64,000 nt of DNA from Hoyosella sp. YIM 151337 (GTDB taxonomy: Bacteria; Actinomycetota; Actinomycetes; Mycobacteriales; Mycobacteriaceae), in assembly GCF_026041215.1 (NCBI RefSeq), contig NZ_JAPEIQ010000013.1, positions 310,001 to 374,000 of the forward strand. The letters are read 5' to 3'. Position 1 is the stretch's first letter. Every line of letters starts with the position of its first letter. Below the pieces are notes generated by a model, which had not been told where the DNA came from, made no database searches, and worked only from the letters and a program-made list of their open reading frames with translations. The translations under genes and the position numbers were made by a program. Below are positions 1-11,349 of this stretch, in pieces.

Positions 1-2
1 GC

Positions 3-737
3 GTGCGGGAACCACGCGCGCCGCAGCAGACAGCGTTCGGGATCGTAGTACCGGAGGAGACAGCAGACCCGCTGCTGGAAGGCCGCTCAGCCTGGTTCAT
101 GGACTGGCGCCAGCCTGCAAAGCTGGCGGCGATGGCGGCGCCGTCGTTCCTCTACGCGATTCCTCTTGGGGGCGGGGCCACACTTCTTGAGGAGACCTGT
201 CTGGCTGGCCAGCCACCGCTGGGGTTCGCAGAGCTGCGGGCGCGCCTCCAGTCCAGGCTGAGTGCACATGGGGTGGCCGTCACGGGCGCGGAGCCAGTGG
301 AACGCGTTCGGTTCGCTGTGTGCATGCCAGCTTCCACGCGTTCACCGCAGGGCGTGCTGGCAATCGGATCTCGTGGCGGGATCCTGCACCCCGCCACCGG
401 TTACAGTGTCGCAGCGTCACTCTCGGTAGCTGATCTGCTCGCTGACGCGATAGCGTTTCGCACGAACCCTCGGGCGATACTGTGGCCCCTATCGGCTCGC
501 CTAGTCTACGCGCTGCGCGAGCGCGGGCTCGCGAGCTTTCTCCGTCTCTCCCCCACGGATATTCCCGCCTTTTTCGATGCGTTCTTCGCTTTGCCCGTGC
601 CGCTGCAGCGTTCCTACCTCTCCGGACGCACGGACGTCACGGGCCTCGTCACGGCAATGAGGCGCATTTTCACTGCGAGTCCATGGCCCGCGCGCAGGCA
701 ACTCGCCGCTGGGGTTATGCGGCCAGAGCTGCATTAA
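3..737 (+). CDS. Lycopene cyclase, C-terminal part (5' end outside window)
   Basis: The reading frame is open to the left edge, so this is the C-terminal roughly 244 residues of a larger protein. It resembles FAD-dependent lycopene beta/epsilon cyclases of the plant CrtL type, which close the ends of lycopene to make cyclic carotenoids at the membrane. Visible family features are FMDWR (about residues 33-37), the LEET segment after a glycine-rich IPLGGG, and GGILHPATGYS in the second half. The N-terminal dinucleotide-binding fold is not in the window. It converges on sufT with only six bases between the two stop codons. The family call is from motif recall; beta versus epsilon specificity cannot be decided. 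Confidence 0.8.
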   Translation: MREPRAPQQTAFGIVVPEETADPLLEGRSAWFMDWRQPAKLAAMAAPSFLYAIPLGGGATLLEETCLAGQPPLGFAELRARLQSRLSAHGVAVTGAEPVERVRFAVCMPASTRSPQGVLAIGSRGGILHPATGYSVAASLSVADLLADAIAFRTNPRAILWPLSARLVYALRERGLASFLRLSPTDIPAFFDAFFALPVPLQRSYLSGRTDVTGLVTAMRRIFTASPWPARRQLAAGVMRPELH

Positions 738-743
738 AGGGTC

Positions 744-1079
744 TTAGACGGTGAATCCCAGGGCACGCAGTTGCTCTCGGCCATCATCGGTTATCTTCTC
801 CGGCCCCCAGGGCGGCATCCATACCCAATTGATCTTCATGTCGGTGCACAAACCGCTCTTCACAAGGGCGGACCGCGTCTGCTCTTCAATCACGTCGGTG
901 AGGGGGCATGCGGCGGAGGTCAGCGTCATGTCCACCGTCGCAACCGCGTTGTCGTCGATGTCGATTCCGTACACAAGGCCCAGGTCAACGACGTTGATGC
1001 CGAGTTCCGGGTCAACAACGTCACGCATCGCCTCTTCGACCTCATCGAGTGGCGGGATCGTCACATTTGAGTCCGTCAT
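744..1079 (-). CDS. sufT: SufT / MIP18-family Fe-S assembly factor
   Basis: This 111-residue protein is a DUF59/MIP18 domain from end to end, with the typical DPELGINVVDLGLVYG segment near the N-terminus and a cysteine in TSAACPLTD in the middle. Such proteins act in maturation or delivery of Fe-S clusters to target proteins. It is the last gene of the suf operon, downstream of sufU, matching Rv1466 of M. tuberculosis in size and place. The ATG start is preceded by a short A/G-rich stretch. Family and position agree; the precise biochemical step is inferred. Confidence 0.9.
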   Translation of the reverse strand: MTDSNVTIPPLDEVEEAMRDVVDPELGINVVDLGLVYGIDIDDNAVATVDMTLTSAACPLTDVIEEQTRSALVKSGLCTDMKINWVWMPPWGPEKITDDGREQLRALGFTV

Positions 1080-1104
1080 CTGATGTCCTTATTTCTCCGT
1101 GGTC

Positions 1105-1550
1105 CTAGCTCGATGGACGTTCAGTAATTTGAACAACCGCGTCTTTGAAAGCCATCCATCCAAGCAGCGCACATTTGACCCGAGCAGGGTACTTCGCGAC
1201 CCCCGCAAACGCGATACCATCGCCGAGCAGGTCTTCGTCACCCTCTATTGTGCCGCGGCTGCCGATCATCTCCTGGAACGCGTCCACGATTTTCAGCGCC
1301 TCACCAAGCGGAAGCCCAATCAGCTGGTCGGTCAGCACAGATGTCGACGCCTGACTGATCGAGCAACCCTGTCCGTCGTACGACACATCGGCGACCGTGT
1401 CGTCTTCAATGTGTACGCGCAACGTCACTTCGTCACCGCACGTGGGATTAACGTGGTGCACTTCAGCGCCGAACGGCTCCCGAAGTCCGCGATGGTGCGG
1501 GTGCTTGTAATGGTCCAGGATCACTTCCTGGTACATCTGGTCCAGGCGCA

Positions 1551-1551
<1 letters not shown>
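1105..1551 (-). CDS. sufU: SufU, sulfur-transfer partner of SufS
   Basis: SufU takes persulfide sulfur from the SufS cysteine desulfurase and passes it to the SufBCD scaffold. The 148-residue protein has the three conserved cysteines expected for a zinc-binding SufU: NPTCGDE, GQGCSISQ and VKCALLGW. The chosen ATG shares one base with the sufS stop (TGATG), and a GTG one codon upstream is also possible. The N-terminus LDQMYQEVILDHY is the usual family start, which supports the ATG. It lies between sufS and sufT, as in mycobacteria. Confidence 0.93.
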
Positions 1552-3612
<2,061 letters not shown>

Positions 3613-3647
3613 CTGATTCCTTTTGGCAACTATTGGAGAAGGTCGGG

Positions 3648-4871
3648 TTAAGCGCCGATTGCGGCGAGTTCGGCCTCAATCGCAGCGTCAATTCGCTCGC
3701 GGACGTCCGGCACAGCGATCTTGTCGATAAGTTCGCGGAAGAAGCCGCGCACGACAAGCCGTCGCGCTTGCTCCTCCGGTATGCCGCGTGAACGGAGGTA
3801 GAACAACTGCTCATCATCGAAGCGGCCGGTGGCGCTAGCGTGCCCCGCTCCGAGGATTTCACCGGTCTCGATCTCGAGGTTCGGCACCGAGTCGGCGCGC
3901 GCACCATCGGTGAGCACCAGGTTGCGGTTGAGTTCGAAGGTGTCGGTACCCTCAGCCTCCGCACGAATCAGCACGTCACCGATCCACACGGTGTGCGCAT
4001 CGGCCTTGCCGGAGTCAGGCTCGCCTTGCAGCGCGCCCTTGTACACGACGTTCGACTTGCAATGCGGCACTGCGTGATCGACTAGGAGGCGGTGCTCGAT
4101 GTGCTGGCCAGCATCAGCGAAGTAAAGGCCGAGCAGTTCCGCATCCCCGCCCGCACCGCCGTAACGCACGGTCGTCGAAGTGCGCGCGAGGTCACCTCCC
4201 AGGCTGACGGCGAAGTGCCGGAGCACCGCGTCACGGCCGAGTTTGGCGGCTTCCGAACGAACGTGAACTGCCGTTTCCGCCCAGTCCTGCACGGACACGA
4301 CGGTCAGGCGAGCGCTGTCCCCGACGATGTATTCGACGTTGTCAGCCATCGTGCCGTCGCCCTTGTGGTCAAGCACAACGGTGGCGTGGCCAAATGTCTC
4401 GACCCGAATCTGAAGGTGGCCGTAAGCGACGTTTCCGGTGCCCGGTCCCGTAATGGTGACCGTGATGGGGTCGCCGACTTCTTGTTCACGGCCGACGGTG
4501 ATAACCGTTGCCTGTGCGAACTCCGAGTAAGCCTGCGCAGCGACACGATCAGTCGGTGCACCGGCGGCGCCGAGACGGGAATCGTCACGGGCGACGGTCT
4601 CAACCGTCACCCCTGCCGCCTCGGTTACTTCAATGCTGAGCGCTGAGTTCGCGTCCGCGGTTCCATCATGGAGTCCGCGCAGGCGGCGCATAGGAGTGAA
4701 GCGCCAGAGCTCGTCGCGGCCAGATGGGATCTCGAACGCATTCACGTCGAACGACGCGAACAGTTCTCCCTTATTGACAGCGGGTGTGCTGCCAGCGGCC
4801 TCCCGGTTTTCACCGGCGATCGCGCCCTGTACTCCAGCGGCGCCTACACCAGCAGGTGTACTGGCAGTCAC
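3648..4871 (-). CDS. sufD: SufD, Fe-S scaffold subunit
   Basis: A 407-residue SufB/SufD-family protein that forms the SufBC2D scaffold with SufB and SufC. The C-terminal conserved block [23 protein letters not shown] and the following RGI-PEEQAR segment identify the family. The start is a GTG that shares its first base with the sufB TAG stop (TAGTG), so translation is likely coupled. The N-terminal 30 residues are alanine- and glycine-rich and poorly conserved. It lies in the standard actinobacterial order B-D-C-S-U-T. Confidence 0.94.
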   Translation of the reverse strand: MTASTPAGVGAAGVQGAIAGENREAAGSTPAVNKGELFASFDVNAFEIPSGRDELWRFTPMRRLRGLHDGTADANSALSIEVTEAAGVTVETVARDDSRLGAAGAPTDRVAAQAYSEFAQATVITVGREQEVGDPITVTITGPGTGNVAYGHLQIRVETFGHATVVLDHKGDGTMADNVEYIVGDSARLTVVSVQDWAETAVHVRSEAAKLGRDAVLRHFAVSLGGDLARTSTTVRYGGAGGDAELLGLYFADAGQHIEHRLLVDHAVPHCKSNVVYKGALQGEPDSGKADAHTVWIGDVLIRAEAEGTDTFELNRNLVLTDGARADSVPNLEIETGEILGAGHASATGRFDDEQLFYLRSRGIPEEQARRLVVRGFFRELIDKIAVPDVRERIDAAIEAELAAIGA

Positions 4872-6325
4872 TAGCCCACGGCCCCTTCCATTTGCAGTTC
4901 GATCAGTCGGTTGAGTTCGAGCGCGTACTCCATGGGGAGTTCCTTCGCGATCGGTTCGACGAATCCGCGGACAACCATCGCCATGGCTTCGTCTTCAGTG
5001 AGACCGCGGCTCATTAGGTAGAACAACTGATCCTCGCTGACTTTGGACACAGTTGCCTCGTGACCCATCGTGACGTCGTCCTCGCGGATGTCCACGTACG
5101 GGTAGGTGTCGCTGCGGCTGATCGTGTCGACCAGCAACGCGTCACACTTGACGGTTGACTTCGAGCCGTACGCGCCCTTGTTGACCTGTACGAGTCCCCG
5201 ATATGACGCACGACCGCCACCCCGGGCTACCGACTTGCTCACGATGGTCGATGACGTGTGCGGTGCGAGGTGCAGCATTTTCGAGCCGGTGTCTTGGTGC
5301 TGGCCCTCACCGGCGAACGCCACCGAGAGAACCTCGCCCTTGGCGTGCTCACCGGTCATCCACACGGCTGGGTACTTCATCGTGACCTTGGAACCGATGT
5401 TGCCGTCGATCCACTCCATAGTGGCTCCGGCTTCGGCCTTCGCCCGCTTGGTGACGAGGTTGTAGACGTTGTTGGACCAGTTCTGGATCGTCGTGTAGCG
5501 GCACCGGCCGCCCTTCTTCACGATGATCTCGACGACCGCGGAGTGCAGTGAGTCGGTCTTGTAGATGGGCGCGGTGCAGCCCTCGACGTAGTGAACGTAA
5601 GCACCCTCGTCAACGATGATGAGCGTCCGCTCGAACTGCCCCATGTTTTCGGTGTTGATCCGGAAGTACGCCTGCAGCGGGATGTCGACGTGCACACCCG
5701 GCGGAACGTAGATGAACGAGCCGCCCGACCACACAGCCGTATTGAGCGCGGAGAACTTGTTGTCGCCTGCGGGGATCACTGAGCCGAAGTACTCGCGGAA
5801 CAGTTCCGGGTGCTCTTTCAGGCCAGTATCGGTGTCGAGAAAGAGGACACCCTGCTTTTCCAGGTCTTCGCGGATCTGGTGATACACGACCTCTGACTCG
5901 TACTGCGCCGCGACACCGGCGACGAGGCGCTGCTTTTCAGCCTCGGGTATGCCAAGCCTGTCGTAGGTGTTCTTGATGTCCTCGGGCAGATCTTCCCAGG
6001 ACGCCGCCTGCTTCTCCGTGGAGCGCACAAAGTACTTGATGTTGTCGAAGTCGACGCCCGTGACATCCGCGCCCCACCGCGGAAGGGGCTTCCGGTCGAA
6101 GATGCGCAGCGCCTTCAGCCGCGCGTCGAGCATCCACTCAGGCTCGTTCTTCTTCGCGGAAATATCGCGCACGACATCTTCGGACAGGCCGCGGCGCGCG
6201 CTCGCACCCGCCTCGTCCTTGTCCGCCCAGCCATATGCGTAATGGCCGAGCGACGCGATCGTCTCTTCCTGGGTCAGCGGCGCCGCACCCGCGGCAACCG
6301 CACCGGGCTCTGACGTGACGGTCAT
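4871..6325 (-). CDS. sufB: SufB, Fe-S scaffold subunit, without intein
   Basis: SufB is the main scaffold on which Fe-S clusters are built. This 484-residue protein has the typical [18 protein letters not shown] block in the middle, the [10 protein letters not shown] cysteine segment and the C-terminal [21 protein letters not shown]. The length is that of an uninterrupted SufB; the M. tuberculosis orthologue carries an intein, and none is present here. The ATG overlaps the sufR stop by four bases (ATGA), so regulator and first structural gene are co-translated. Confidence 0.97.
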   Translation of the reverse strand: MTVTSEPGAVAAGAAPLTQEETIASLGHYAYGWADKDEAGASARRGLSEDVVRDISAKKNEPEWMLDARLKALRIFDRKPLPRWGADVTGVDFDNIKYFVRSTEKQAASWEDLPEDIKNTYDRLGIPEAEKQRLVAGVAAQYESEVVYHQIREDLEKQGVLFLDTDTGLKEHPELFREYFGSVIPAGDNKFSALNTAVWSGGSFIYVPPGVHVDIPLQAYFRINTENMGQFERTLIIVDEGAYVHYVEGCTAPIYKTDSLHSAVVEIIVKKGGRCRYTTIQNWSNNVYNLVTKRAKAEAGATMEWIDGNIGSKVTMKYPAVWMTGEHAKGEVLSVAFAGEGQHQDTGSKMLHLAPHTSSTIVSKSVARGGGRASYRGLVQVNKGAYGSKSTVKCDALLVDTISRSDTYPYVDIREDDVTMGHEATVSKVSEDQLFYLMSRGLTEDEAMAMVVRGFVEPIAKELPMEYALELNRLIELQMEGAVG

Positions 6326-7119
6326 GTGCGCTCCTCCCGGAGTCTCTGGGTTTCCGCTGCGGGCTGTGCAGCGGTGGGCTTTCCTTTTGCTTGCGGCATC
6401 TGCAGCGGAACGTGGGTGGTGCAGGCACAGTCTCCGTTGGCAATCGTCGCGAGACGCTGCACGTGGGTGCCCAGCACTTCCGCGAAAACTTGTTCTTCCG
6501 CCTCGCAGAGCTGTGGAAACTGTTCCGCGACGTGCGAAACCGGACAGTGGTGCTGACAGATCTCCACACCGAGACCAACGCGCCGTGTTGACGCGGCATA
6601 ACCAGCCGCAGTGAGCGCCTCAGCGACCCGTTCCGCGGTCTGTTCCACAGAATCTGGGTCGCGCTGCACTGAGCCGACAATCGACCTTACCCGCCGGTCG
6701 GCGAAACGCGCGACAGCGGCGTCCCCGCCGATCTCGCGAAGTTCACGCATCGCGGCGGTGGCGAGATCGTCGTACGCATGCCGCAGGTGGTCGCGTCCGG
6801 CAGCGGAGAGCATGTACTGCTTCGCTGGACGGCCGCGCCCGCGGCCGCGCAGCGCCCGTGGCGGGGCAATCTCGGCGTAGCCGTTGTCGATAAGTACATC
6901 GAGGTGCCTGCGCACGCCTGCGGCGCTCAGCCCAAGCCTGGCGCCGATAGCGGACGCCGTGATCGGCCCGCGTTCGAGAAGTAAGCGCACTACTTCAGCC
7001 CGAGTCCGGCCCTCGTGCGAGAAACCGGCAGGCGCGAGCCCGCGTGATGAACGCGACGTGGGCAGCACCGCATCAGCAGAGGCTGCGCCTCCGCCTGATG
7101 CTTCAAGTGGCACTCCCAT
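6322..7119 (-). CDS. sufR: SufR-type Fe-S-sensing repressor
   Basis: A winged-helix regulator of about 265 residues. The N-terminal third holds an ArsR/DeoR-like helix-turn-helix (about residues 35-80 of this form), and the second half holds a cysteine cluster at about residues 188, 192, 205, 231 and 233 (CQHHC, LCEAEE, CACT). In the SufR family such cysteines bind an Fe-S cluster that controls repression of the suf operon. An in-frame extension of 20 residues exists, but the ATG at MGVPLEA lies just below an operator-like repeat, so the longer form would translate through it. It is the first gene of the operon and probably autoregulated. Confidence 0.9.
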   Translation of the reverse strand: MGVPLEASGGGAASADAVLPTSRSSRGLAPAGFSHEGRTRAEVVRLLLERGPITASAIGARLGLSAAGVRRHLDVLIDNGYAEIAPPRALRGRGRGRPAKQYMLSAAGRDHLRHAYDDLATAAMRELREIGGDAAVARFADRRVRSIVGSVQRDPDSVEQTAERVAEALTAAGYAASTRRVGLGVEICQHHCPVSHVAEQFPQLCEAEEQVFAEVLGTHVQRLATIANGDCACTTHVPLQMPQAKGKPTAAQPAAETQRLREERT

Positions 7120-7124
7120 TGTTT

Positions 7125-7159
7125 TCACAACACTAGTGTGACGCAATTCAGGATGTGAA
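7125..7159 (-). promoter_or_regulatory. Probable SufR operator and suf operon promoter
   Basis: Just before the sufR start there is an inverted repeat TCACA-N7-TGTGA (7125-7141) whose core is the perfect palindrome ACACTAGTGT (7130-7139). A third TGTGA half-site lies at 7154-7158. Read on the minus strand, a TTCACA/TAGTGT pair 18 bases apart could be the -35/-10, with the palindrome covering the -10. That placement fits repression. The link to SufR is inferred from position and from known autoregulation of SufR in other bacteria. Confidence 0.65.
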
Positions 7160-7219
7160 TCTACCCAGGGCACCCTCACCTGCGTGTGGAGTGCCTCACC
7201 CGGGCCGATCAGCTGCCGC

Positions 7220-7225
7220 TACGCT
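7220..7225 (+). promoter_or_regulatory. -10 hexamer for leaderless mptB
   Basis: TACGCT fits the actinobacterial TANNNT -10 pattern and is followed by exactly six bases and then a GTG codon. This is the geometry of leaderless transcripts and decides the mptB start in the absence of a ribosome binding site. Confidence 0.5.
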
Positions 7226-7231
7226 CAAACT

Positions 7232-8920
7232 GTGCCGGACACAGATCACGCGAGTTCACGCGCAGAAAGCGCAGCGCCAGAACAGGCCGCGGCGGTCCGG
7301 CGCACGCGTTTCCAGGATCTCGAAGTGAAAGTCGCTCATCTTCACGGTGATGAAGCCACCAAACCCCCGCTCTCGCGGCGCGAACTACGGCAGCTCGGCC
7401 GTGTGCGCAGGTTCGGCGCAGCAGGTGCGATCCTTATGGCCTTCGCGGCTCTTGGCGCCGGTGCGCAGCCAGTTCTGCAGAATCCCGTGACGGGAATGCG
7501 AGTGTTCGGCCTGCCCGCGCGCATGACAACCGTCTCCCTGACGCTGGGCATCACAGGCACCGTGATGGTCATGCTTGCCTGGCTGATGCTGGGTCGCTTC
7601 GTCCTCGGAAGCTTCGTTGTGCAATCCGCGCCCAGGCGGATCAGCCGGGGCCAGCTCGACTACACACTGCTGCTTTGGATAACGCCGCTGCTGTTAGCAC
7701 CGCCCATGTTCAGCCGCGATGTCTACTCCTACCTGGCCCAGAGCGAAATCGGTGCTCGCGGACTCGACCCGTACGCGCTCGGGCCAGCGCAGGCGCTCGG
7801 CGTCGACCATGTTCTCACTCGCACCGTGCCCAACATCTGGCGGGAGACCCCGGCGCCGTACGGCCCGCTGTTCCTCTGGATGGGTGAGGGAATCGCCTCG
7901 CTCACCGGCTACAACATCGTGGCGGGAATTCTCCTCCATCGTGCTCTCGCCGTACTGGGCGTCCTTATGATCATCTGGGCGCTCCCCCGGCTCGCGCGCC
8001 GGTGCGGCGTTGACCCTGTGGTCGCAGTCTGGCTCGGCGCCGCGAACCCGCTTGTCATCTTTCATCTCGTTGCCGGTATCCACAACGAAGCGCTGATGAT
8101 CGGAATGATGGTCGTGGGCGTGGAACTCGCCCTCCGCGCTATCGAATCATCCGCCCCGCTCGTTCGCGGAAACCTCCTACTCATGCTCGCTGGCGTACTG
8201 ATCATCGTCCTGTCATCGACGATCAAGATCCCCTCCCTGCTCGCCCTTGGTTTCGTCGGAATGGCACTCGCTCGCCGCTGGGGCCGCGGAGTGTTATCGA
8301 TGGCGGCAGCTGCGGCGCTGCTTGGCGCTGTCGCCGTCACCGGGATCGCGGCTATGAGCCTCATCAGCGGCCTGGGATTCGGCTGGGTGAACACCCTCGG
8401 CACCGCGAACGCCGTGCGCAGCTGGATGTCGATTCCCACCCTCGCTGGGCTCGCGACCGGCCAGGCCGGGGTGCTGCTTGGCCTGGGTGATCACACCACC
8501 GCAATCCTGAACGTCACGCGCCCGATCGCGGCGGTGATCGCAGGGCTGATCATCCTGCGAATGCTTTTCTCGACGCACGCGGGCCGCCTGCATGCGGTTG
8601 GCGCATTGGGGGTGTCGATGGCGGCACTCGTGTTTCTCTTCCCTGTCGTCCAGCCGTGGTACCTGCTGTGGGCCCTGATCCCGCTGGCGGCCTGGGCGAC
8701 CCGTCCTGTTTTCCGGGTGCCAGCGATCGCTGTTTCCGCCATCATCAGCGTTATCCTTATGCCGAACGGGGCCGAATACCCCGCGTGGACAATCGTTCAG
8801 GCTGTACTGGCTACGATCGTGACGTTCGCCGCACTCTTTGCCATCCTGTACTCCCGATCCGCCTGGCGTGAGTTCTTTGACGAGAGCTTCCGGGGACACT
8901 TTTCGCCGCAGCGGACCTGA
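7232..8920 (+). CDS. mptB: MptB-like polyprenol-phosphomannose-dependent alpha-(1->6)-mannopyranosyltransferase
   Basis: A GT-C type integral membrane glycosyltransferase of 562 residues with about a dozen hydrophobic segments. In mycobacteria and corynebacteria MptB starts the alpha-1,6-mannan core of lipomannan and lipoarabinomannan on the outer face of the membrane. The first loop contains the acidic motif SRDVYSYLAQ (Arg-Asp pair), typical of GT-C enzymes. It is divergent from sufR exactly as Rv1459c is from Rv1460. A GTG 48 bases upstream is possible, but the leaderless -10 favours the shorter form starting at VPDTDHA. The cytoplasmic N-terminal 60 residues are hydrophilic. Confidence 0.85.
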   Translation: MPDTDHASSRAESAAPEQAAAVRRTRFQDLEVKVAHLHGDEATKPPLSRRELRQLGRVRRFGAAGAILMAFAALGAGAQPVLQNPVTGMRVFGLPARMTTVSLTLGITGTVMVMLAWLMLGRFVLGSFVVQSAPRRISRGQLDYTLLLWITPLLLAPPMFSRDVYSYLAQSEIGARGLDPYALGPAQALGVDHVLTRTVPNIWRETPAPYGPLFLWMGEGIASLTGYNIVAGILLHRALAVLGVLMIIWALPRLARRCGVDPVVAVWLGAANPLVIFHLVAGIHNEALMIGMMVVGVELALRAIESSAPLVRGNLLLMLAGVLIIVLSSTIKIPSLLALGFVGMALARRWGRGVLSMAAAAALLGAVAVTGIAAMSLISGLGFGWVNTLGTANAVRSWMSIPTLAGLATGQAGVLLGLGDHTTAILNVTRPIAAVIAGLIILRMLFSTHAGRLHAVGALGVSMAALVFLFPVVQPWYLLWALIPLAAWATRPVFRVPAIAVSAIISVILMPNGAEYPAWTIVQAVLATIVTFAALFAILYSRSAWREFFDESFRGHFSPQRT

Positions 8921-8925
8921 CCGCC

Positions 8926-8931
8926 TACTCT
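8926..8931 (+). promoter_or_regulatory. -10 hexamer upstream of ABC transporter genes
   Basis: TACTCT followed by eight bases and a GTG codon, with no Shine-Dalgarno sequence in between. This suggests an own, nearly leaderless promoter for the ABC transporter pair inside the mptB downstream gap. Confidence 0.4.
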
Positions 8932-8939
8932 GAATCGTC

Positions 8940-9884
8940 GTGACTACTCAGATACCGCCCTCCCGTACCCCAGCAGTGAAGCTGCGCGGGGTGACGAAGC
9001 GCTTCGGCGCAACCGAGGCGGTCAAAGGGCTGGATCTGACGGTCGAGGGGGGCCAGGTCCTCGCTCTGCTGGGGCCCAACGGAGCGGGCAAGACCACCAC
9101 CGTCGAGATATGTGAAGGATTTCTCACCGCAGATAGCGGCACCGTCCAGGTACTAGGCCGTGACCCGGTTGCGCATGCCGCCGAACTCAAGCCACGCATC
9201 GGTGTCATGCTGCAGGGCGGCGGAGCGTACCCCGGGGCCCGGGCGGGCGAGATGCTGCGACTCATCGCGCGCTATTCCCGCAACCCACTTGACCCTGATT
9301 GGCTGCTCAGCACGCTAGGCCTGACTGAGGTGGTGAGCACTCCCTATCGCCGCTTGTCAGGCGGCCAGCAGCAACGCCTGTCGCTGGCGGGCGCTCTCGT
9401 TGGACGCCCGGAACTCGTATTCCTCGACGAGCCGACCGCTGGTCTCGACGCGCAGGCACGCCACCTTGTGTGGGAACTCATCGACGCACTCCGGCGCGAT
9501 GGCGTCAGCGTGCTCCTCACGACGCACATGATGAACGAGGCCGAACAGCTTGCCGACAATATCGTCATCATCGATCACGGACGAGTGGTTGACCAGGGAT
9601 CCCCCGCGGACCTCACCCGCCGTGACGCGCAGGATCAACTGCGGTTCACCGCACCGCCACGTCTTGAAATCAACCTGCTTCTGCTTGCGCTGCCCGAGGG
9701 GTACCGCTGCCATGAAGGTTCGCCGGGCGAATACCTGATTGAAGGTGAAATCACGCCGCAAGTGCTCTCCACGGTCACAGCATGGTTCGCGCGAATCAAC
9801 GTGCTCGCCACGAATCTGCGGGTCGAACAGCGCACACTCGAGGACGTTTTCCTCGATCTCACCGGACGCGAATTGAGGGGCTGA
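8940..9884 (+). CDS. ABC transporter ATP-binding protein
   Basis: A 314-residue ATPase of the DrrA/CcmA-like export type. It shows Walker A GPNGAGKT (residues 45-52), the signature LSGGQQQR, Walker B LVFLDEPTAGLD and a switch histidine in LLTTHMM. The C-terminal 90 residues form the extra domain typical of drug or lipid exporters. The permease gene follows after two bases. The pair matches Rv1458c-Rv1457c between mptB and ctaA in mycobacteria. The substrate is unknown; the neighbourhood (heme A synthesis, lipoglycan synthesis) does not decide it. Confidence 0.9.
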   Translation: MTTQIPPSRTPAVKLRGVTKRFGATEAVKGLDLTVEGGQVLALLGPNGAGKTTTVEICEGFLTADSGTVQVLGRDPVAHAAELKPRIGVMLQGGGAYPGARAGEMLRLIARYSRNPLDPDWLLSTLGLTEVVSTPYRRLSGGQQQRLSLAGALVGRPELVFLDEPTAGLDAQARHLVWELIDALRRDGVSVLLTTHMMNEAEQLADNIVIIDHGRVVDQGSPADLTRRDAQDQLRFTAPPRLEINLLLLALPEGYRCHEGSPGEYLIEGEITPQVLSTVTAWFARINVLATNLRVEQRTLEDVFLDLTGRELRG

Positions 9885-9886
9885 CA

Positions 9887-10711
9887 GTGCCTGAATTATC
9901 TGACTTGTCTAGCTCCATGCGCGTCACCGCGAATCGCTTCCCTGCCGGGACGTTCACACCAGCGCCGCATCCCAGCCGACCGTTCCCCATGCTCGCCGCG
10001 CAGACGCGTCTCGAACTGGTCTTGCTCCTCCGCAATGGGGAGCAGCTACTGCTCACGATGCTGATCCCAATCTCCCTGCTGATCGGTTTTGCGGTGCTTC
10101 CCATCGGTGACCTCGGCGAATCACGGACCAACGCGATCGTTCCCGGGATACTCGCCCTGGCGATCATGTCCACAGCATTCACCGGCCAAGCGATAGCCGT
10201 GGGATTTGATCGCCGCTACGGAGCATTGAAACGGCTCGGCGCGACAGCCTTGCCGAAATGGGCGATCATTGGCGGGAAGAGCTGCGCTGTAGTGCTGGTG
10301 GTCTGCCTGCAGATGGCGCTGCTGGTGGCGATTGGAGTGGCGCTAGGCTGGCGCCCCAGTCTCACTGGACTCGCATTAGCGGTGCCCGCCGTCGCGCTCG
10401 GAACTGTGGCGTTCGCAGCAATGGGCCTCTTCATCGGCGGCTGGCTCCGTGCGGAGATCGTTCTAGCGCTCGCAAATATCCTATGGTTTGCGCTCGCCGG
10501 AATCGGGAGCCTCGTCATCGCGGCGCGGCTGTACGGCGAGGAGTTCCCCGGCCTTGCACATGCTTTCGCGCGAATCACACCGTCGGGCGCACTGGTCGAG
10601 TCGCTGGCGATGGCGTTCGACGGGGCCGCGGACGTGACCGGGTACGCGGTACTCGCAGCATGGGCTGCCGCGTGCGGACTGGGCGCCTTCCGGACATTTC
10701 GCTGGATGTGA
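9887..10711 (+). CDS. ABC transporter permease (ABC-2 type)
   Basis: A 274-residue membrane protein with about six hydrophobic segments after a 45-residue hydrophilic N-terminus, of the ABC-2 export permease type. The GTG start (MPELSDL when translated) lies two bases after the ATPase stop; a longer frame would overlap the ATPase gene and is unlikely. A conserved FDRRYGALKRLG loop between the second and third hydrophobic segments is characteristic of these permeases. It forms an exporter with the preceding ATPase; substrate unknown. Confidence 0.88.
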   Translation: MPELSDLSSSMRVTANRFPAGTFTPAPHPSRPFPMLAAQTRLELVLLLRNGEQLLLTMLIPISLLIGFAVLPIGDLGESRTNAIVPGILALAIMSTAFTGQAIAVGFDRRYGALKRLGATALPKWAIIGGKSCAVVLVVCLQMALLVAIGVALGWRPSLTGLALAVPAVALGTVAFAAMGLFIGGWLRAEIVLALANILWFALAGIGSLVIAARLYGEEFPGLAHAFARITPSGALVESLAMAFDGAADVTGYAVLAAWAAACGLGAFRTFRWM

Positions 10712-10824
10712 AGAAACTCCGGGCCAGCAGGTTGGGCGGGGCGTAGGGTTTGCCGTGTAACGGCCCGCACGGCGCAGTTATCCGCGCTGGAAGGCTCCCT
10801 TGTCATCCTCATCTGGAGGACCCG

Positions 10825-11283
10825 ATGGTCATGAAAACCGCTCGAAGAGTCGGCGTTGCCGCCGCGGCGTCGGCTGCACTTCTCGCACACCCTGCGATCG
10901 CCGCCGCCGCCATCGAATCAGTTGTGCTCACCAACGTGACCGGCGGAGAAGATTCCATAACCGGCACCATCACCGTCACCCCCGACGACACATTCAGCGA
11001 CACGGTGAACTGCATTATCGTTGCGGTCGCCGACGAATCGAACGTTGATGGCACCACTGTCAACTTCGGCCCGCCGACACCCCTTGGTGTGCAGGTAAGC
11101 GAATTCACTATCTCGCCGCTCCCGCCGAATGTTTACAGCGTTGCTGCAGACTGTGAGGACGGGGTCAATTCCTTGCCGGCTATTTCGAACATCGTCACCG
11201 GCATCGAGGTAGGCACCGCCGACCCAGAGCCCGTCCCGAATGGATTCCTCGCCAGCATCGAACTCTTCTTCGGCAGCAGCTAG
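10825..11283 (+). CDS. Small secreted protein of unknown function
   Basis: I do not recognise a family. The 152-residue product begins with a clear Sec signal peptide: two basic residues (KTARR), an alanine/leucine core and a probable cut after AIA near residue 26. The mature part of about 125 residues is acidic, rich in threonine, valine and serine and contains two cysteines that could form a disulfide. A good GGAGGA ribosome site lies four bases before the ATG; a second ATG two codons later is also possible. It sits between the ABC permease and ctaA, where M. tuberculosis has no gene. It may be exported or attached to the cell envelope. Confidence 0.75.
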   Translation: MVMKTARRVGVAAAASAALLAHPAIAAAAIESVVLTNVTGGEDSITGTITVTPDDTFSDTVNCIIVAVADESNVDGTTVNFGPPTPLGVQVSEFTISPLPPNVYSVAADCEDGVNSLPAISNIVTGIEVGTADPEPVPNGFLASIELFFGSS

Positions 11284-11337
11284 CGTTCCACGAGCCCAGC
11301 GGACAAGCCCGTTTCTTCGTTTACGGAGCGTTCCCTC

Positions 11338-11343
11338 TACCAT
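11338..11343 (+). promoter_or_regulatory. -10 hexamer for leaderless ctaA
   Basis: TACCAT followed by exactly six bases and then the GTG start codon of ctaA, with no ribosome binding site. This fits a leaderless mRNA. Confidence 0.5.
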
Positions 11344-11349
11344 CAAATC

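Noticed and set aside
4871-6325. Intein in SufB
   Set aside because: The protein is collinear with intein-free SufB at 484 residues, with no extra block or splicing motifs.
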